The notes below the pieces were generated by a model. It was not told the DNA's origin. It searched no databases and saw only the letters and a list, made by a program, of their open reading frames with translations. DNA of 64,000 nt, taken from NCBI GenBank assembly GCA_007449985.2, contig VIIQ02000593.1, positions 310,001 to 374,000 on the forward strand. Reading direction: 5' to 3'. Position numbers and translations under genes: made by a program. Positions 20,087 through 32,605 of the stretch are shown one piece after another; position 1 is the first letter of the stretch, and every line of letters starts with the position of its first letter. The stretch comes from Desmodesmus armatus (lineage: Eukaryota > Chlorophyta > Chlorophyceae > Sphaeropleales > Scenedesmaceae).

Positions 20087-23000
20087 ATGGCAGACATTGA
20101 GAACGGAGAGCAGCCTGAGCTCGACCTGAGCGACGATAAGGTTGTGACAAAGTACAAGGCTGCAGCCGAGATTTGCAACAGTGAGTGCCTGCGTGCCGAA
20201 CACCGTCGTCTGCTTGATCGGCGGCCTGGTGTCGCGTCTGGCTGCATCTGTGGCTCCATCAGCCGCATACGAAACAATACAACAATAATCTATTGTGATG
20301 TGAGCAATTGCAGCCGTTTGCGGCTTCCTTAGTGGCCGCTGTCTTGTAAGCAAGCCTCTCGACGCCCCGACTCTGTGTTTGCAGAGGCCGTCACCGCAGT
20401 TGTTGAGGCATGCAAGGACGGCGCAAAGGTTGTTGATCTGTGCAGGATCGGTGACGATGTGATCAACAAGTGAGCACCACCTGACTGTGGCAGCAGCAGC
20501 AGCTGGTGCAGCAGCAGTGGGGAGCGATCTGCCTGCCAAGCATTCTGCAGAGAGCAGTGCACTGCGTGAATGTGCGCTTGGCTGCTGATTATCCCCTTTG
20601 ATGCTGCATTGTTGCCAGCAAATGCAAATTCATCGTGCTGGTCTCAATGAGCTCGGTCGTTGCCTATGCAGTCTGTCTACTAGCGGCATTGCTCTCCTGT
20701 CAGCACGGTCGCATGTGTATGCCCACCGGCATGAAACGAACTGTGTTGCAGGGAGTGTGCCAAGAGCTTCAAGGGCAAGCAGATTGAGAAGGGTGTGGCA
20801 TTCCCCACATGCGTGTCACCCAACAGGTAAGCAGCCCATGCCACACCACACCACACCACACCACAGCAGGACATATGGGGTGTCACAGATACGAGGGTCA
20901 TGGCATACATTCAGCTGTACATCCCTACATCACCAGCAGCAGTAGCAGCATTGCCTGCATGAAGCATCAGCGGCACATTTGACTGCTGGGTGCACTTGCT
21001 TTGTGTGTTGGCGATGCTGACCAGCAATCTGGTTTCTGGTGCCTGCTGCCGCTATGATGACTTGTTTTCACTTGCAGCATCGTGGGCCACTTCAGCCCAC
21101 TGGCAGACAACCCCACCACCATCAAGAACGGAGACCTGATCAAGATGTAAGCAGCAGCACACACAGCACCAGCACACCCTCACTACAGCACACCTACACA
21201 GCAGCAGGCAACTCCAAGCACTGAATCAACACCAGCGTATGCCAGCAGGAGCTACGCAGCGTGATCTTCCTCAGCACCCTAGATCAACAGGGTGGACAAA
21301 TCAAATGGGATCCAAATCACAGCCTGGGTTTGGAAGCGGGGTCTGATTGTCACTTGTGTTTGTGTTTCTGCAGTGACCTGGGTTGCCACATAGATGGCTT
21401 CATCGCCACGCAGGCCACCACTGTGCTGGTGTCCCCTGAGGGCCAGGCTGCTGAGGTGACAGGCAAGGAGGCAGACCTGATTGAGGCAGCACGCACAGCA
21501 TTCAACGCAGCACTGCGCCTCATCAAGCCAGGTGGGGGCGCTGTGGGGTCGTATGGGCCATACGGGGGATGTTGCTGTGGTTGCTGTGTACTTGTAGGTT
21601 TTATTCGTGGGTGGTGGTGGGTGTTGGAAAGGGGTGTGTGTGGTGGGGGGTGTTTGTAGGTGATGGACACTGTGGTGAACTGCTGTGCTGGGGTGTGGTA
21701 TGATGGGGTGGATTGGTCTGATGGGGCGGGTGGGCATTCGGGACAGGAATGTGGGGTGGCACCAGCGCTGAAGCATGGGCTCTGCAGCAGGGGTGACACA
21801 CATGTGGGGTTAGCAGATGGGGTGCTCTATGCAATGACAGCCTCTGACATGGGATGTGGCAGTCATGGGGTAACAGCGGGGCTTGTACAGGGCACCATCA
21901 ACAGCACCAGATGAGGTGCAACGGCACGCACCCCAGCGGCTATGTTGAGCCAAGCTGCCAGGATATGATGGTCAGCAGAGTATGTGACTCTCCATCATCC
22001 TGCACACTTCCAGCAGCTGCATGCTGTGTTGTGCTGTGCTGTGTCGTGCAGGCAAGCGTGTGTCCGATGTTGCGCCCAAGCTTGCTGCGTGTGTTGAGCC
22101 CTTTGGTGTCAACCTGGTGGAGGGAGTCATGAGCCACATCATGAAGCAGGTGCGACAGCAGCAGCACAGGGGAGGGAAGGGTGTAGGGCTGTTGGAAGCA
22201 GGTGGGACAGCGGCAGCACAGGGGAGGGAAGGGTGTAGGACTTTTGAACACAGAAGTGAACTGTTCAGGGACAGGGGAGGACGTGTGACGCTGGTTCGGA
22301 TGATGCACGTACAATTTGAGGGAATGATCTGCGCTGCATGCAGCACGGGAAACAGACTTGCAAGTTTGCTCCCTGTGTGTGGAGACGACAACTGTACGCG
22401 GCTGCCGTCATCCTGAGGTCACGCTGTGCTGTGCTGTGTGTGTTGCAGAGTGTGATTGATGGCAACAAGGTCATTCTCAACAGGCCCGGCCCAGATGCCA
22501 AGGTGGAGGATGTGGAGTTTGAGCCCAACGAGGTGTATGCCATCGACATGGTGGTCAGCAGCGGTGAGCACTGCTGAGTCAGCAGCAGGGGCCAAGGGGA
22601 GCAGCTGAGCACACAGCAGCTGAGCAGCAGGGTGTATTGTCTTGCAGCCATCAGCGGGGGACAGTGGTGGTGGGGCCCTGGACATGAACAGGCAGTTGTG
22701 GGGAGCTGTGCAGCAGGAAGCATTGGGGTTGAGGTTTGACCCAAAAGCAGCGGGTGGCAGCGGCAGGGGTGCCAGACACGTGATGCCAGCTGCAAAATGA
22801 CCACAAGTGTGGCAGGCCCTTCGTGCGTGTTGTGGTGCTGGAGGTGTGGCCAAAGCTCCCATTGCAACGTCCCCAATTGTGTGCTGAAGAGGTTTCTGTG
22901 CGTGCTGTGCTGTGGTGTGGTGTGCTGTGCTGTGCTGCAGGTGAGGGCAAGCCCCGCATGCTAGATGAGAAGGAGACCACTGTGTACAAGAGGGCTCTGG

Positions 23001-24489
23001 ACATGGCATACAGCCTCAAAATCAAGTCCAGCCGTGCAGTGTACGGAGAGGTACGCACTGCCAAACAGGGCTCTGTAGCAGTGGGGCGGTGGAGGGCAGG
23101 GTGCAGGGGAGAGCGCAGCGCTGTACTGGGTGTCATGGAGCAGCTGCTGTGCGGTACTTGCAGTGTTGGTCAGTTGGGCAGGGCCTTTTTGGGTGTTGGA
23201 TGGGCGTGTGGCGCTGTGCAGTGCCGCTGCCGTTGGCTGCTGCTGCAGTGGCACCCAGTAGCATGTGCCGGTCCTGCAGCTATATCCGCTGCTGGCTATG
23301 TCACTCTTCCTGCAGTGACATTTAATTTGTCAGCACAGCAGCTGCACTGCCAGAGGGAGTACATACAACCTTCAACCAGCACATCTCACCAGGTGATGCA
23401 AATTGTGTCATACAAGTGCGCGGGTTGGTTCCAAACGTTGGTTGTTTGTCTGGTGTGCACCTGTGTGCCGTCACTGTGCAGGTGACGAAGCGCTTCCCAA
23501 CGATGCCGTTCACGCTGCGTGCGCTGTCTGATGGAGCTGAGGGTGATGCCAAGCAGGAGCTGAGCCAGGGCCAGATGCGGCTGGGCCTTGTGGAGTGCCT
23601 CAACCACAGCCTCATGCACCCCTACCCAGTGCTGCATGAAAAGCAGGGAGACCTGGTCGCGCAGGTGAGCGGCAGACTGGTTGCAAGCTCTCTGACTCTG
23701 TGTGTTTGTCTGGCACACTTTGAGCTGTGCCACTGCTGGCCGCCGGGCAATTCTTGTTGTGTCGTCTGATGACAGACAGTCGAGCTGCAGCAGTTGGGCC
23801 CGCAGAGATTCACTGCAGTCGAGTCAACCTTGAAAGCTGTAGAGACAGTGTGGAGGCAGAAAAATCACAGCAGCCGAGCGTGTATGAGGGCAAAGTTTTT
23901 TTGGTTGTGCTGCCTCCACATAGCGTTTAACTGCTGCCGCTCGTGGTGTGTCTTGCCTGTGGTTCTTGATTGCTGCTGCAGATCAAGGGTACAGTGCTGC
24001 TGATGCCCAACGGCAGCGACTTGGTAACAACAGCACCCCTGCAGACAATCAAGTCGGACAAGAAGGTGAGCCCGGCTGGCGTAACATGTGCATGCAGCAG
24101 GCTTGACCACAGTGTTAGGGTCATTGAACGGCAGCAGCTGGGGGTGGTGGCACAATGGTAGAGAATTGCCTTCGCATTTGTTGAGCTCTCAGAGCCAAGG
24201 GCACCATGTGCACAAGCAAACAGCCTTTGACTGCAGCAGGTTTGCAGCTTCCAGCACTGCCGACTGCAGACGCTGCCGTGCTGCCTGCAACCTTCTTGTT
24301 GCCTGGTTGTGCACGGCGATCATACTAATCATTGCTTATGATGCATGCCGCCGCTGCTATACGATGCTCCCTCAGGTGGAGGACCCTGAGCTGCTGCAGC
24401 TGCTGGCCAGCAGCCTCAAGCCCAGCAAGAAGAGCAAGAAGAAGGCAGCAGCTAAGGCAGACACAGCAGCACCAGCGATCGAGGCGTGA
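20087..24489 (+). CDS. EBP1: ERBB3-binding protein 1 / proliferation-associated protein 2G4 homolog
   Basis: Catalytically inactive relative of methionine aminopeptidase that binds ribosomes and RNA; in plants EBP1 promotes growth. Eleven exons, 20087-20180, 20385-20469, 20752-20826, 21078-21146, 21374-21531, 22052-22149, 22449-22563, 22941-23050, 23482-23664, 23982-24065 and 24376-24489, keep phase throughout and give 394 residues, the length of the human protein. The start is MADIENGEQPELDLSDDKVV. Pita-bread fold markers include GVAFPTCVSPN, VGHFSPLAD, IKIDLGCHIDGFIATQATTV, NEVYAIDMVVSSGEGKPR and FPTMPFTLRAL. The C-terminus has the Lys-rich KPSKKSKKKAAAKA. Introns are rich in TGCTGTGC repeats. 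Assignment is very secure. Confidence 0.97.
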
Positions 24490-24948
24490 TAAGCACTAGC
24501 CAAAGCAGATGCAGCAGCAGCAGCAGCTTGCGATGGCGCAGTATGTGGGCGCATGCAGGGCCGGAGCATCACAAACAGCAGCAGCAGTTGCTGGTATGTG
24601 TGGTTTGTGCGGACGCAGGTGTTTGTTTGTTGACGGGCAGCAGGTGTGGGGTGGCCGGGGCTCAAGGGGCTTGAAGCATGCACAGCTTTTTTGTTGTAGC
24701 AGCCAAGGCACTGGTTTTCTATCTGGTGTGGCTGGCGTCCTGCTGCAGCTGCAGCAGGGGGTTTTGATGCAAATGAGGTGCCGCTTGTGGCTGCAGATAG
24801 TGCCACTCCTGCTGCTTTAGTAGGTTGGGGGTTCTGCACACCAGGGCCTCAATTGTTTCCCGGTTGTAACAGGCTGTGGTTGGATGCAGTGAATGCAGTG
24901 CAGCAAAGATGTAGGGGAGGGTGGGAAGCATTCTGGGGAAGAAGCCTC

Positions 24949-24985
24949 AGACACGGCAGCTTCAGCCTCTGCGATCTTACTACAA
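24949..24985 (+). repeat. Dispersed 37-bp element, copy 1
   Basis: AGACACGGCAGCTTCAGCCT continuing to CTGCGATCTTACTACAA. The same 37 bp occur at 41362-41398 (+) and inverted at 48633-48669, with one mismatch or so each. It is intergenic here. Confidence 0.9.
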
Positions 24986-25337
24986 AGAAGCCTGATGGCA
25001 GGCATGGGGCTGACATGGTGGAAGCCATGCATGCAGTTGGCGTGAAGCTGCATCAATGCTAGTGCACAACATCTTCACCCCCCATCAAACGAACAGGGCG
25101 TGGGGGGAAGCCAGACCGTTTTCTGACAGCTGGGGTGGGGAAAGGAGGACCAGCGGCACAGACAGCTGGGTGGGGGGAGGACCAGCGGCTGAATTGGCGC
25201 TGGTGGCGTGGGGAGCGGGGAGCAGCTGGTGGGCTGGCTGACTCAGCCTTCTGTACTGGATAAACCAATTGTACTGGTTATGTACTTGAGAAATTGTACT
25301 GGATCTGTACTGGCAGGAGACTGGAGAAACCAACAGT

Positions 25338-26048
25338 TACCGTAATCCCCTAAACTGATTTGCGAAATTAAAATAGAGACCGTCTCCAAAACGCGAAAGT
25401 TGTGGTGTTTCAGGAAATGTAGCTGCGGCTCATCGCGAAACATTTTGATGGCTGTAAAAAGTCAACAGAAGCGCCAGGAAGCGCCTCTGCGCCTTCCAAC
25501 AGCCCTCAGTGCACCAAAAACCGCTTACAATCAGTGGAATAGCCATCCAAGCTTGATCCACGCTTGCTGGCCCTCAGAGTAAAGCTCTGTTTCAGGTGAT
25601 GCATGTTCTACAACTGACTGAAAGCTGCCTGCACACCAAGAAGACCACCTGCCTGAGACCCCATGCTGAGGTTGTGCCTACTTTCATCCCGAGTGTGAAT
25701 ACAGCGACCAGCAGAGGCCTGTTCAACAGCGACATGGCTCAGTGATTAGATCAACACCACCAGCTGCAGAGGACCTGTGCTTGCGTGCCAGTGCCATGCT
25801 GCACCCTGCTTGTGTTACTCCAAGGCGAAGCAGCAGCCTGTTGTTAAGCAACACAGCGCTCTGTGACAGCAGCAGCAGGCTCTACAGCCACAGCAGCAGC
25901 TGTCAGCAGCAGGTCGCGAATTGTTATGGTGATTTTGAAAATGAGGGTCGAAGCCCTCGCGAAACATTCCAAAGAAACGGATATTGGGCCTGATTTTTGA
26001 CCCATTCGCGAATATTATCAGCGCGAAACCGTTTATGGGATTACGGTA
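25338..26048. mobile_element. TA-flanked TIR element (Tc1/mariner-like MITE), about 711 bp
   Basis: The left end TACCGTAATCCCCTAAACTG is mirrored at the right end, whose reverse complement begins TACCGTAATCCCATAAACGG. The terminal TA on both sides fits a TA target-site duplication as left by Tc1/mariner transposases. Inside, GCGAAA/TTCGCG motifs recur near both ends (for example around 25430 and 25965). There is no transposase open frame, so it would be non-autonomous. Family placement rests only on the TA and TIR. Confidence 0.78.
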
Positions 26049-26547
26049 CTTTCTCCAGTTCTGTACGTGACTTGCCTGATGTAAACTCTCTCTGTTATAA
26101 TGCACACAAGCACGTTGACAAATGCCATCCAGAGTTTGCACAAGTGTGTTGTCCCTGGGGGTTCCCTTGCTCAGGGGGGGGGCACGAGCCCAAGACAGTC
26201 AAGGGTGTTTGAAAAAACGCTACCCTGGGTTCAATGCCATAGTCGTCCCGCGTTGTCAATTGTCATTATATGAAAAGCATCATTGAGGATTATCGATGTT
26301 CAGTCTAGGGGATAGGCAAGGAGGGGAGGATAGACGATCTGATCGATCTCATGTTTCAAGAAACATTGGCTTGATGGCCCTGTTTCCCTCCCACGCGCGT
26401 ACAGCTTGGTTGAAATCCCCCCCAAGTGCACCAGGTTGTTAGTGGGGGAACAACCCGTTTCAGTGACAGGGCCAAGACACTGTACAGTAGTGGTGGTTTG
26501 AAAGGGCCTGCAGGGTTGGCTCTCCACACGGCTAGCCAAGCGTCTGT

Positions 26548-29003
26548 ATGCACGCCCACATCCACATTGCAGCTGTGGTTGAGGAGCACCCTTCCCAGCT
26601 GGTGGTGGAGGTGCCACGGATGCATCAGCGGACAGCTGCTGCAGCTGGCTCCGTAGATACAGCTGCTGCAGCCGCTACCAGTGCACAGCCTCGTATAGGC
26701 TGGGATCTAGAACTGTACCCCAAGCAGCTGCAAGCCGCCTACTGGCGAGACAAGAACGGCAGCTATGTGCGGTGGGACATGCAGGTGCGAGTGTGCACGA
26801 GAGGAGGCCAAGTGTTTCCATCAAGCAGCAGCCCGCTGGAGCTGCGTTGCAATTCTCATCGGATCCATCAACCAGCAGCACACTGGAACTGCGTTGCAAT
26901 TCACATCAAAATCATCAGATCAGAATGCCCAACCGCATGCCCCTTCCCTCTCTTCCTGCCCTCCTCCTCCTGCAGGTCGCTGGATTCCTGCTGATTGTGC
27001 TGACCGGCAGTGTTGTGAGGCAGGCGTGTACACCCACCCTACCAATGCCCGACGCTGTGACATTTGCCCGCCAGTCATCAGTAAGCAACAAGTGCAGCAT
27101 GTGCGGTGTGTTGACACCTTAGCACGCAACACGTTCCTCCTCCCCACTTGCCAAGGGCCAGTAGGGGCAGCATGCGCTCACCGCCAACAGACTGCAACAC
27201 CGTGTGCGGCAGGCATGCACGCGCACGAACACACAAAACCACAGTGTGAGGCTTAGCTCTGGGTGGAAGCTTCATGCACATGGGGTGGCAGCCCTCTAGG
27301 CATCACCCTCCTGTGGACACTTGAGTGTGTGCACTCCGCTCACTCCCCCACATCCGCATGTCAAAGCCTGCTTTGCTGCCCTGCTCGACGGCTGAGTCAG
27401 AACATGCGGCGGGAAATGGTGTTCTGCTGCTGTGGTGGTTGTGTCAGCACAGCACAGCAGCCATGCTGTGTTCCTCAACGAAAGCGCCTGCCGTGCACTG
27501 CTTGCTGCAGGCTTGGCTTGTGCTGGCTGGGTGGCTGCTGCTCGCAACCTGTTGCCCCAAGGTGTACCATCGGCACAGGATCCTGCTGGTGTTGGTCTTC
27601 AAGTCTGCACTGGCTCTGCCAGGGGTGTGGGTAACCAATGAAGGCGGCCGCCTGGTGGCTTTGGGCCTTCTCAAGCCCTCCAGCACGCGGCTCCTAGTGC
27701 AGGCCTCAGCACTGCACGGCCTCTCCCACCTGCCAGCGCTGTGTGTGGGCCTGCCGCTGCCGTTTTGGCTGCAGCTTGGCTGCGTGCTGGGCCGCATGGC
27801 CGTCTTCTGCCTAGGAGGGGCCACCAGAGGTGAGCAGGCAGGCAGGTGGCCAAGGTGGTGCTGCTCCGAGGCAGGGAGTCACAGGGATGACAGTAGCTTG
27901 GCACTACTTGTGTGGTCTGTATGGCTCCAGACTGCCATGGCAGTAGAGAGCAGTGGGATGTTGTTTCTTTGATAGCCAGGTACGGGTGTGATAGGTGTGC
28001 ATGTCAGCCAGCAGGGAGCGCTGGGGTGACCCCTCTGGCATGCGTCCAGCTGACTGGGTGGGGTGGTGGTGCAGGAACGTTCACCTAGCTGCGTAGCTCA
28101 CAGGCAGCCTTCTCAGCGTATCGGCCTTGATTACACTCCCAAGGGAATGGAGCGGATGTGCACAGACACGGTGTCAAGTTGAGCAACAGGAGCTCGAGGG
28201 CTGAGCTATGCATCGCCCAGCTGAGCGCAGGCTTGCAGCACCTGTCACTGTGTTGTGTCTGCAACGGCAATTTAGAGGCCTGCGGAGGTGCCAACTGCAC
28301 TGGCTGCTGCAACTGCTGCTGCCATTGTTGCGTGGTGGTTGCAGAGCTGGTATCTTTTGCCAGCGCACCTGCGTACGCAGAAGGCATCTCCTCTTTCAAC
28401 TCCCTGTGGATGCGCCTCGTGCAATCGGGCAGCAGTGCTACCGTCATCAGTGATTCATCAGCCCCGCGGGAGAACTCGACCGCCATGACGGTTGCGCTGC
28501 TGACGATGCACCTCAGCGCAGCAGCGCTCAGCATGTACCTTGCCTACATCAGCCAGTGGGTGCAGCTGCGGGCATGGCTGAGGGAGCAGGCAGAAGGCGC
28601 CCGTCAGCAAGCACAACAGCAGCAGCCCCAGCAACAGCAGGAACAGCCACAGCAAGGCGCGTCCGCCTGTCCAAGGGGCGTCGGCGGTGTTCTGCTAACT
28701 CCCCGGCAGCTGGTTGACATGGGTCGCTCCCATGCGGCCACGCTGCTGCTGGACGGGCGAGGGGTCCTGGGGCACGCGTCCATGGCCTGCTTCCACGCCT
28801 GTGTGGTCAACCTGATCCTGCTGGGGGTGCTGCTGCTGAGCCGGCTGCTGGTGCTGCAGGTGGGCCCCAGGGTGCTGCCAGGGCCATTGCTGAGGGCCTA
28901 CTACCCGCCACGGCCGGAGCTGGGGGGCGATGTGTGCTGGCATGAGGACGAGCCACGGCTGAGCGGCATCTGGGGCAGCCTGCTGTTTGTTCTCGGGCTT
29001 TAG
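26548..29003 (+). CDS. Unrecognised multi-pass membrane protein
   Basis: I do not recognise the family. Four exons share one phase: about 26548-26784, 26976-27080, 27511-27829 and 28345-29003 (stop). The true start is not settled; 26548 is the first ATG in frame, but an upstream exon is possible. Hydrophobic stretches include VAGFLLIVLTGSVV, AWLVLAGWLLLATCC, ILLVLVFKSALALPGV, a long segment around LPFWLQLGCVLGRMAVFCLG, MTVALLTMHLSAAALSMYLA and ACVVNLILLGVLLLSRLLVL. That is about six or seven membrane spans. A hydrophilic Gln-rich loop (about 28590-28660) separates the last two. Consistent splice phase and preserved hydrophobicity argue that it is real. The membrane role is inferred. Confidence 0.5.
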
Positions 29004-29264
29004 GCCTAACGGCCCCAAACCCTATGGTGTGCTCAGGGCAGGGGTATCTGGTGGCTTTGTGGGTTGGAATGTGCAGGTGTGAGGCGCTGGGCCCCTTGCG
29101 TACCCCAACATGCAGAGTGTAGGTCAACAAATGCATATCAGCCTCTGGCTCCTGTCGGTTGCTCTGTGGTGTTATTAGTCAACCCAAAGCCCTTCTCACC
29201 CACTATTATGACTAATATTACTCAACCCCAATTCCCACTTGTACTTATTCACACCTCGGACCTG

Positions 29265-29806
29265 GACCTGGTTGTTTGCACCAATGCCAATCAACCTTGA
29301 TGGCTGCACAAGGTGCGGCACCCGGTGTTTGTTGGTGGCGTGTTGCATGACTTGCCTGCAAGGGTCAGCGGTGTGCCCGCTTTTGTGACAAACTCAATCT
29401 GCCCTTTTGGTTGGGGGCGTTGACGCTGGGTAAGGAGTGCTGCTTGAGCAGCCTGTGAGACAAGTGCTTGTTGATTGGGGGCGTTGACGCTGGGTAAAGA
29501 GTGCTGCTTGAGCAGCCTGTGAGACAATTGTTTGCTTGATGGGGCGTTGACGCTGAGTAAGGAGTGCTGCTTGCGCAGCCTGCAAGACAATTGCTTGTTG
29601 ATTGGGGGCGTTGACGCTGGGTAAGGAGTGCTGCTTGAGCAGCCTGTGAGACAAATGCCTGTTGCCTTTCTATCTTGGTCCTTCACGGATGGACCTGGTT
29701 TGCACCAGCGCCTTCAACCTGCTGGCTTGCAACCGTTGCAACACCCGGTGTTTGTTGGTGTCTGCATGCTTGTTGTGCTGCATGTTTGCCCTACAAGGGT
29801 CAGCGT
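29265..29806. repeat. Diverged direct repeat flanking a tandem array
   Basis: About 110 bp at 29265-29372 (GGACCTGGTTGTTTGCACCA ... CACCCGGTGTTTGTTGGTG ... AAGGGTCAGCG) recurs at 29691-29806 in the same order with substitutions. The segment between them carries the 64-bp array. Confidence 0.75.
29410..29655. repeat. 64-bp tandem repeat, four copies
   Basis: TTGACGCTGGGTAAGGAGTG followed by CTGCTTGAGCAGCCTGTGAG recurs with the motif starting at 29420, 29484, 29547 and 29611, a spacing of 63-64 bp. Each unit contains GCTGCTTGAGCAGC, a short perfect palindrome. The period is not a multiple of three, so no protein repeat is implied. Confidence 0.9.
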
Positions 29807-30789
29807 TGACCTCACTATCCATGCATGTTCGGCCTCAGGCCTTGTGGTGCATGCGCTTCGCGCTGTCATGACGGCAAGGCCATGGGCTAGCAGCTTTTGA
29901 AGCCCTATCTGCTATAGCACTGCTGTGACAGCTGGTCCGGCTGTTTTGTATGCAATGTATGACAGGGGCAGTACACCACTAGGGCTGTGTTGTTGGCACT
30001 GCACTTTCGGGTCTACAACAATAGTACAGCCTCGTGCGGGTGTTATATTGCAGCCAGACTGCCTGGTCTGGTGTGTGGTGGGCGGTGCTGCAGTTTTGTG
30101 CAATGCCGAGCCGGGCGTGCTGGCAACAGGTGCCTGGATCATGTGTACCATATATATGCACTGCTTGTGCCAAATGCACTGCAACAAATGCTGCCCGCAC
30201 CGGGACAGACGGTGATCTTTGGCATGTCACTGCTGCAGCATACCGTGGGGTGTGCCGCATTGCAATGGAATGCATATGTGCCGTCAGGTGATTCATCCGT
30301 CATGCATGGGGTGCACACAGCCTGATGAAAGGGACCTTGTGGTTCTGCAAGCCCTGCGAAAGCGGGGTTCAGGGGATTCACATCATTGGTGTTGGTTGGG
30401 TTCTTTCCGTGTGCTGCCAAGGGAGGTAGGGTTCCCTCGACAAGGGTGCCGCAGCTGCTGGCGGAGCCGCTGAGCCCACAGGAGCAGGTGGAGACGGCAG
30501 CTGACAGCTCTGGCCGTCTTGCCGTCTTGCATGTGCACGTGCATGTGTACACTTGTAGTTTTTGCATCCAGCTGCCAGGTCTAGTGCTCTTGATGTGCAC
30601 AGGCCTTCTCTGTGTGCAGCTGCAGCTGTGGAAGTAGCTTTTGATCAGCTCATGATTCGTCCTATCCCAGTATGGCAGGTCGGCCCAAATTGCATACTTT
30701 TAATGGCTACACTGGTGTAGCCAGTACTGGCCAATCAATTGGCACTGCTAGCTGACTCGGCTGACAGTTGGTCAGCACTCGTGGTAATT

Positions 30790-30995
30790 CAAGGCCGAGC
30801 CATTTCAGCGAGCGGGACCGACGGGGCTTCGCTCGGCCGAGTCCCGGCCGACTTTATCCACGGGATATGAGACCGATCGGCCTGCATTCGGCCGAGTGAG
30901 CACTCAGCCAGAGCCCAGACAGGGCCGAGCCAAACCGAATCAAAACCGAGCCCGGGGCTGAGTGGAGACCGAGCTAAGCCCACCGAGTCGGCCAC
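30790..30995. repeat. GGCCGAG/CCGAGC-rich patch
   Basis: Seven CCGAG motifs and several GGCCG motifs occur in about 200 bp (for example GGCCGAGCC, CTCGGCCGAGTCCCGGCCG, GGCCGAGTGAGCACTCAGCC). The base composition differs from the surrounding DNA. No open frame belongs to it and no clear period is visible. Confidence 0.6.
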
Positions 30996-32605
30996 CGTTT
31001 CACATAGTCCCATCAAGCATGGTCAGTGATCCCGACAGGCGAGCTCACAGCACTCTGTCCAAGCGTCCAGGCATGCTCGCAGGCAGACAACTAAAGATCT
31101 GCTGGGTAGGCAGCAGCCACCGTTACTTTCAAACCAATTTAGTGTAGCATGTTGGCGCCGTACTGGTCCCATCAGCGCCGGAGCAGAGGCACCCTTGAAT
31201 GGCCTATAGGTGCTGAACTGTTCAGCGCAGGATGTGGTGAATACCTGCCTTCACGCGGCCCCCTTCGCATGCATGGTCTGGGCACAATGCAGACTGCGGT
31301 GAATTCTGCTTTTTGATATTGTCCTGTTTCATCTCTGAAGGGTTTATTTTGCGTCAGGTCTGCTCAAGTCTGCAGACATGAAGAGCCGCACAAGACTTGT
31401 GAATGTGGCACCAAGCAATTGCACAGTGTGTACTGCTGAACATCAGCCCAAAATGCTATGTAACAACGCGCAGCATAGGAACGTTGCCAGCATGAAACGC
31501 AGCAAAAAAGATACAACAAGGGGAAGAGCAATGCGTACATGGGGTCCCACCCTTCTTCCTTGCCAAGCAGCGCTCTCTACACACTCACCAGTGTGCACAG
31601 GCACACTGCAGAGGAGCAGCCATACGTCCATAATACGCCTGGAAGTCATCCTGGAACACGCACACACAGGGCACACCCAGCTATTACAAACAACATGGGG
31701 GCTGGTGACACCTTGCATGCACCTTTAACTCCAGGCCAGGATACAAGGGCATGCGCAGGTGCTTCAAGCCACAGTAACTAGGACTGCTGAAATGCCGCTG
31801 CTGCTGCCTGGCAATAGTCAACGCGTTTACAGCAGATATCGTCCCTTTCCCAACCCATACAGCAGCGCTGCTGAACGAGCGCACAGACGCATTTGCAGGC
31901 CTCACACACACCCCGCAAGGTGAGAACATTTGGAGTGCAACCAACTCAGCCTGCAAGCTAGCAGCCCAGTCCTTGCGGTTGTGAATGATGGCCCACAACC
32001 AACACATCCCCAAATCACAACTCTCCACACCTCCTGCGCTGCGCATGACTCTGACTCTTTTGCTGGTATGTGTACAAAGTCAGAGAGTGGTCCTCACTGT
32101 GTAAGCTAAGCTATGCTGTCGTCAGTGCCAGCAATCGGCGCCGACATCAAAAGAACATCAGCTATGGCAGACAGTGGAGCCCCCAAACCAACTGCCGTGC
32201 TCTGTGTGCTGGCAAATTACGGGCAGACAGTGCAAATGCTGACGGCAGCGGCTGCACACGCTTCACACAATGCAGCTCAATCCTTTCCAGACTCTGGCAG
32301 CACAGCGTGGCAACAGACTCCACCCATGGCCAGTGTGTCTGCACGCAGCTCCTGAGCCTGACAGGCCCTCCTGTACAGTCGGACACAGCGGCTTCACACC
32401 AATCAGCCGCTCTTTGGACACAGCTCGCACATCAGCGGCCATCTTGTCCGGCTGCCTCACAAAGTTGAACAGCCCCAGAAGCTTCGGCACGCGTGGCACG
32501 TCCGACCCAAGGTCATTACAAGGCCGATGCCGGTGCACAGGAGAGCAGCGCTGTGGTTTGCACACAACCAAGTGTGCCTGAAGACTCTGCAGGCATCGGA
32601 TGTGG

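Larger units (their letters stand above)
24490..26547. other. Intergenic region with repeats
   Basis: About 2 kb with CAG-rich sequence, one copy of the 37-bp dispersed element (24949-24985), short GTACTGG-type repeats near 25255-25315, and the TIR element at 25338-26048. No coding region is supported. Confidence 0.65.
29004..32605. other. Long stretch without a supported gene
   Basis: About 3.6 kb after the membrane-protein gene and before the 3' end of the RavA-type gene (-). It holds a 64-bp tandem array within a duplicated flank (29265-29806) and a GGCCGAG-rich patch (30790-30995). Frames such as 31684-32046 (-) and 32263-32571 (-) are open but show no recognisable domain or splice continuity. 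Confidence 0.55.

Noticed and set aside
21279..21803. Minus-strand His/Pro/Thr-rich frames opposite EBP1 exon 5 and its intron
   Set aside because: Antisense of a confirmed exon and a GT-rich intron; composition is a reflection of GGTGGGGTG repeats.
24140..24180. tRNA-like D-arm (GGTGGCACAATGGTAGAGAATTG is A-box-like, but longer than a motif match)
   Set aside because: No B-box, T-arm or acceptor-stem pairing follows, and it lies within an EBP1 intron.
25730..25760. Second A-box-like stretch (TGGCTCAGTGATTAGATCA)
   Set aside because: No B-box or cloverleaf pairing; it lies inside the TIR element.
31378..32571. Several frames of 90-130 codons that could be a gene before the RavA-type gene
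   Set aside because: No domain, no consistent intron phases and no hydrophobic or compositional pattern shared between them.
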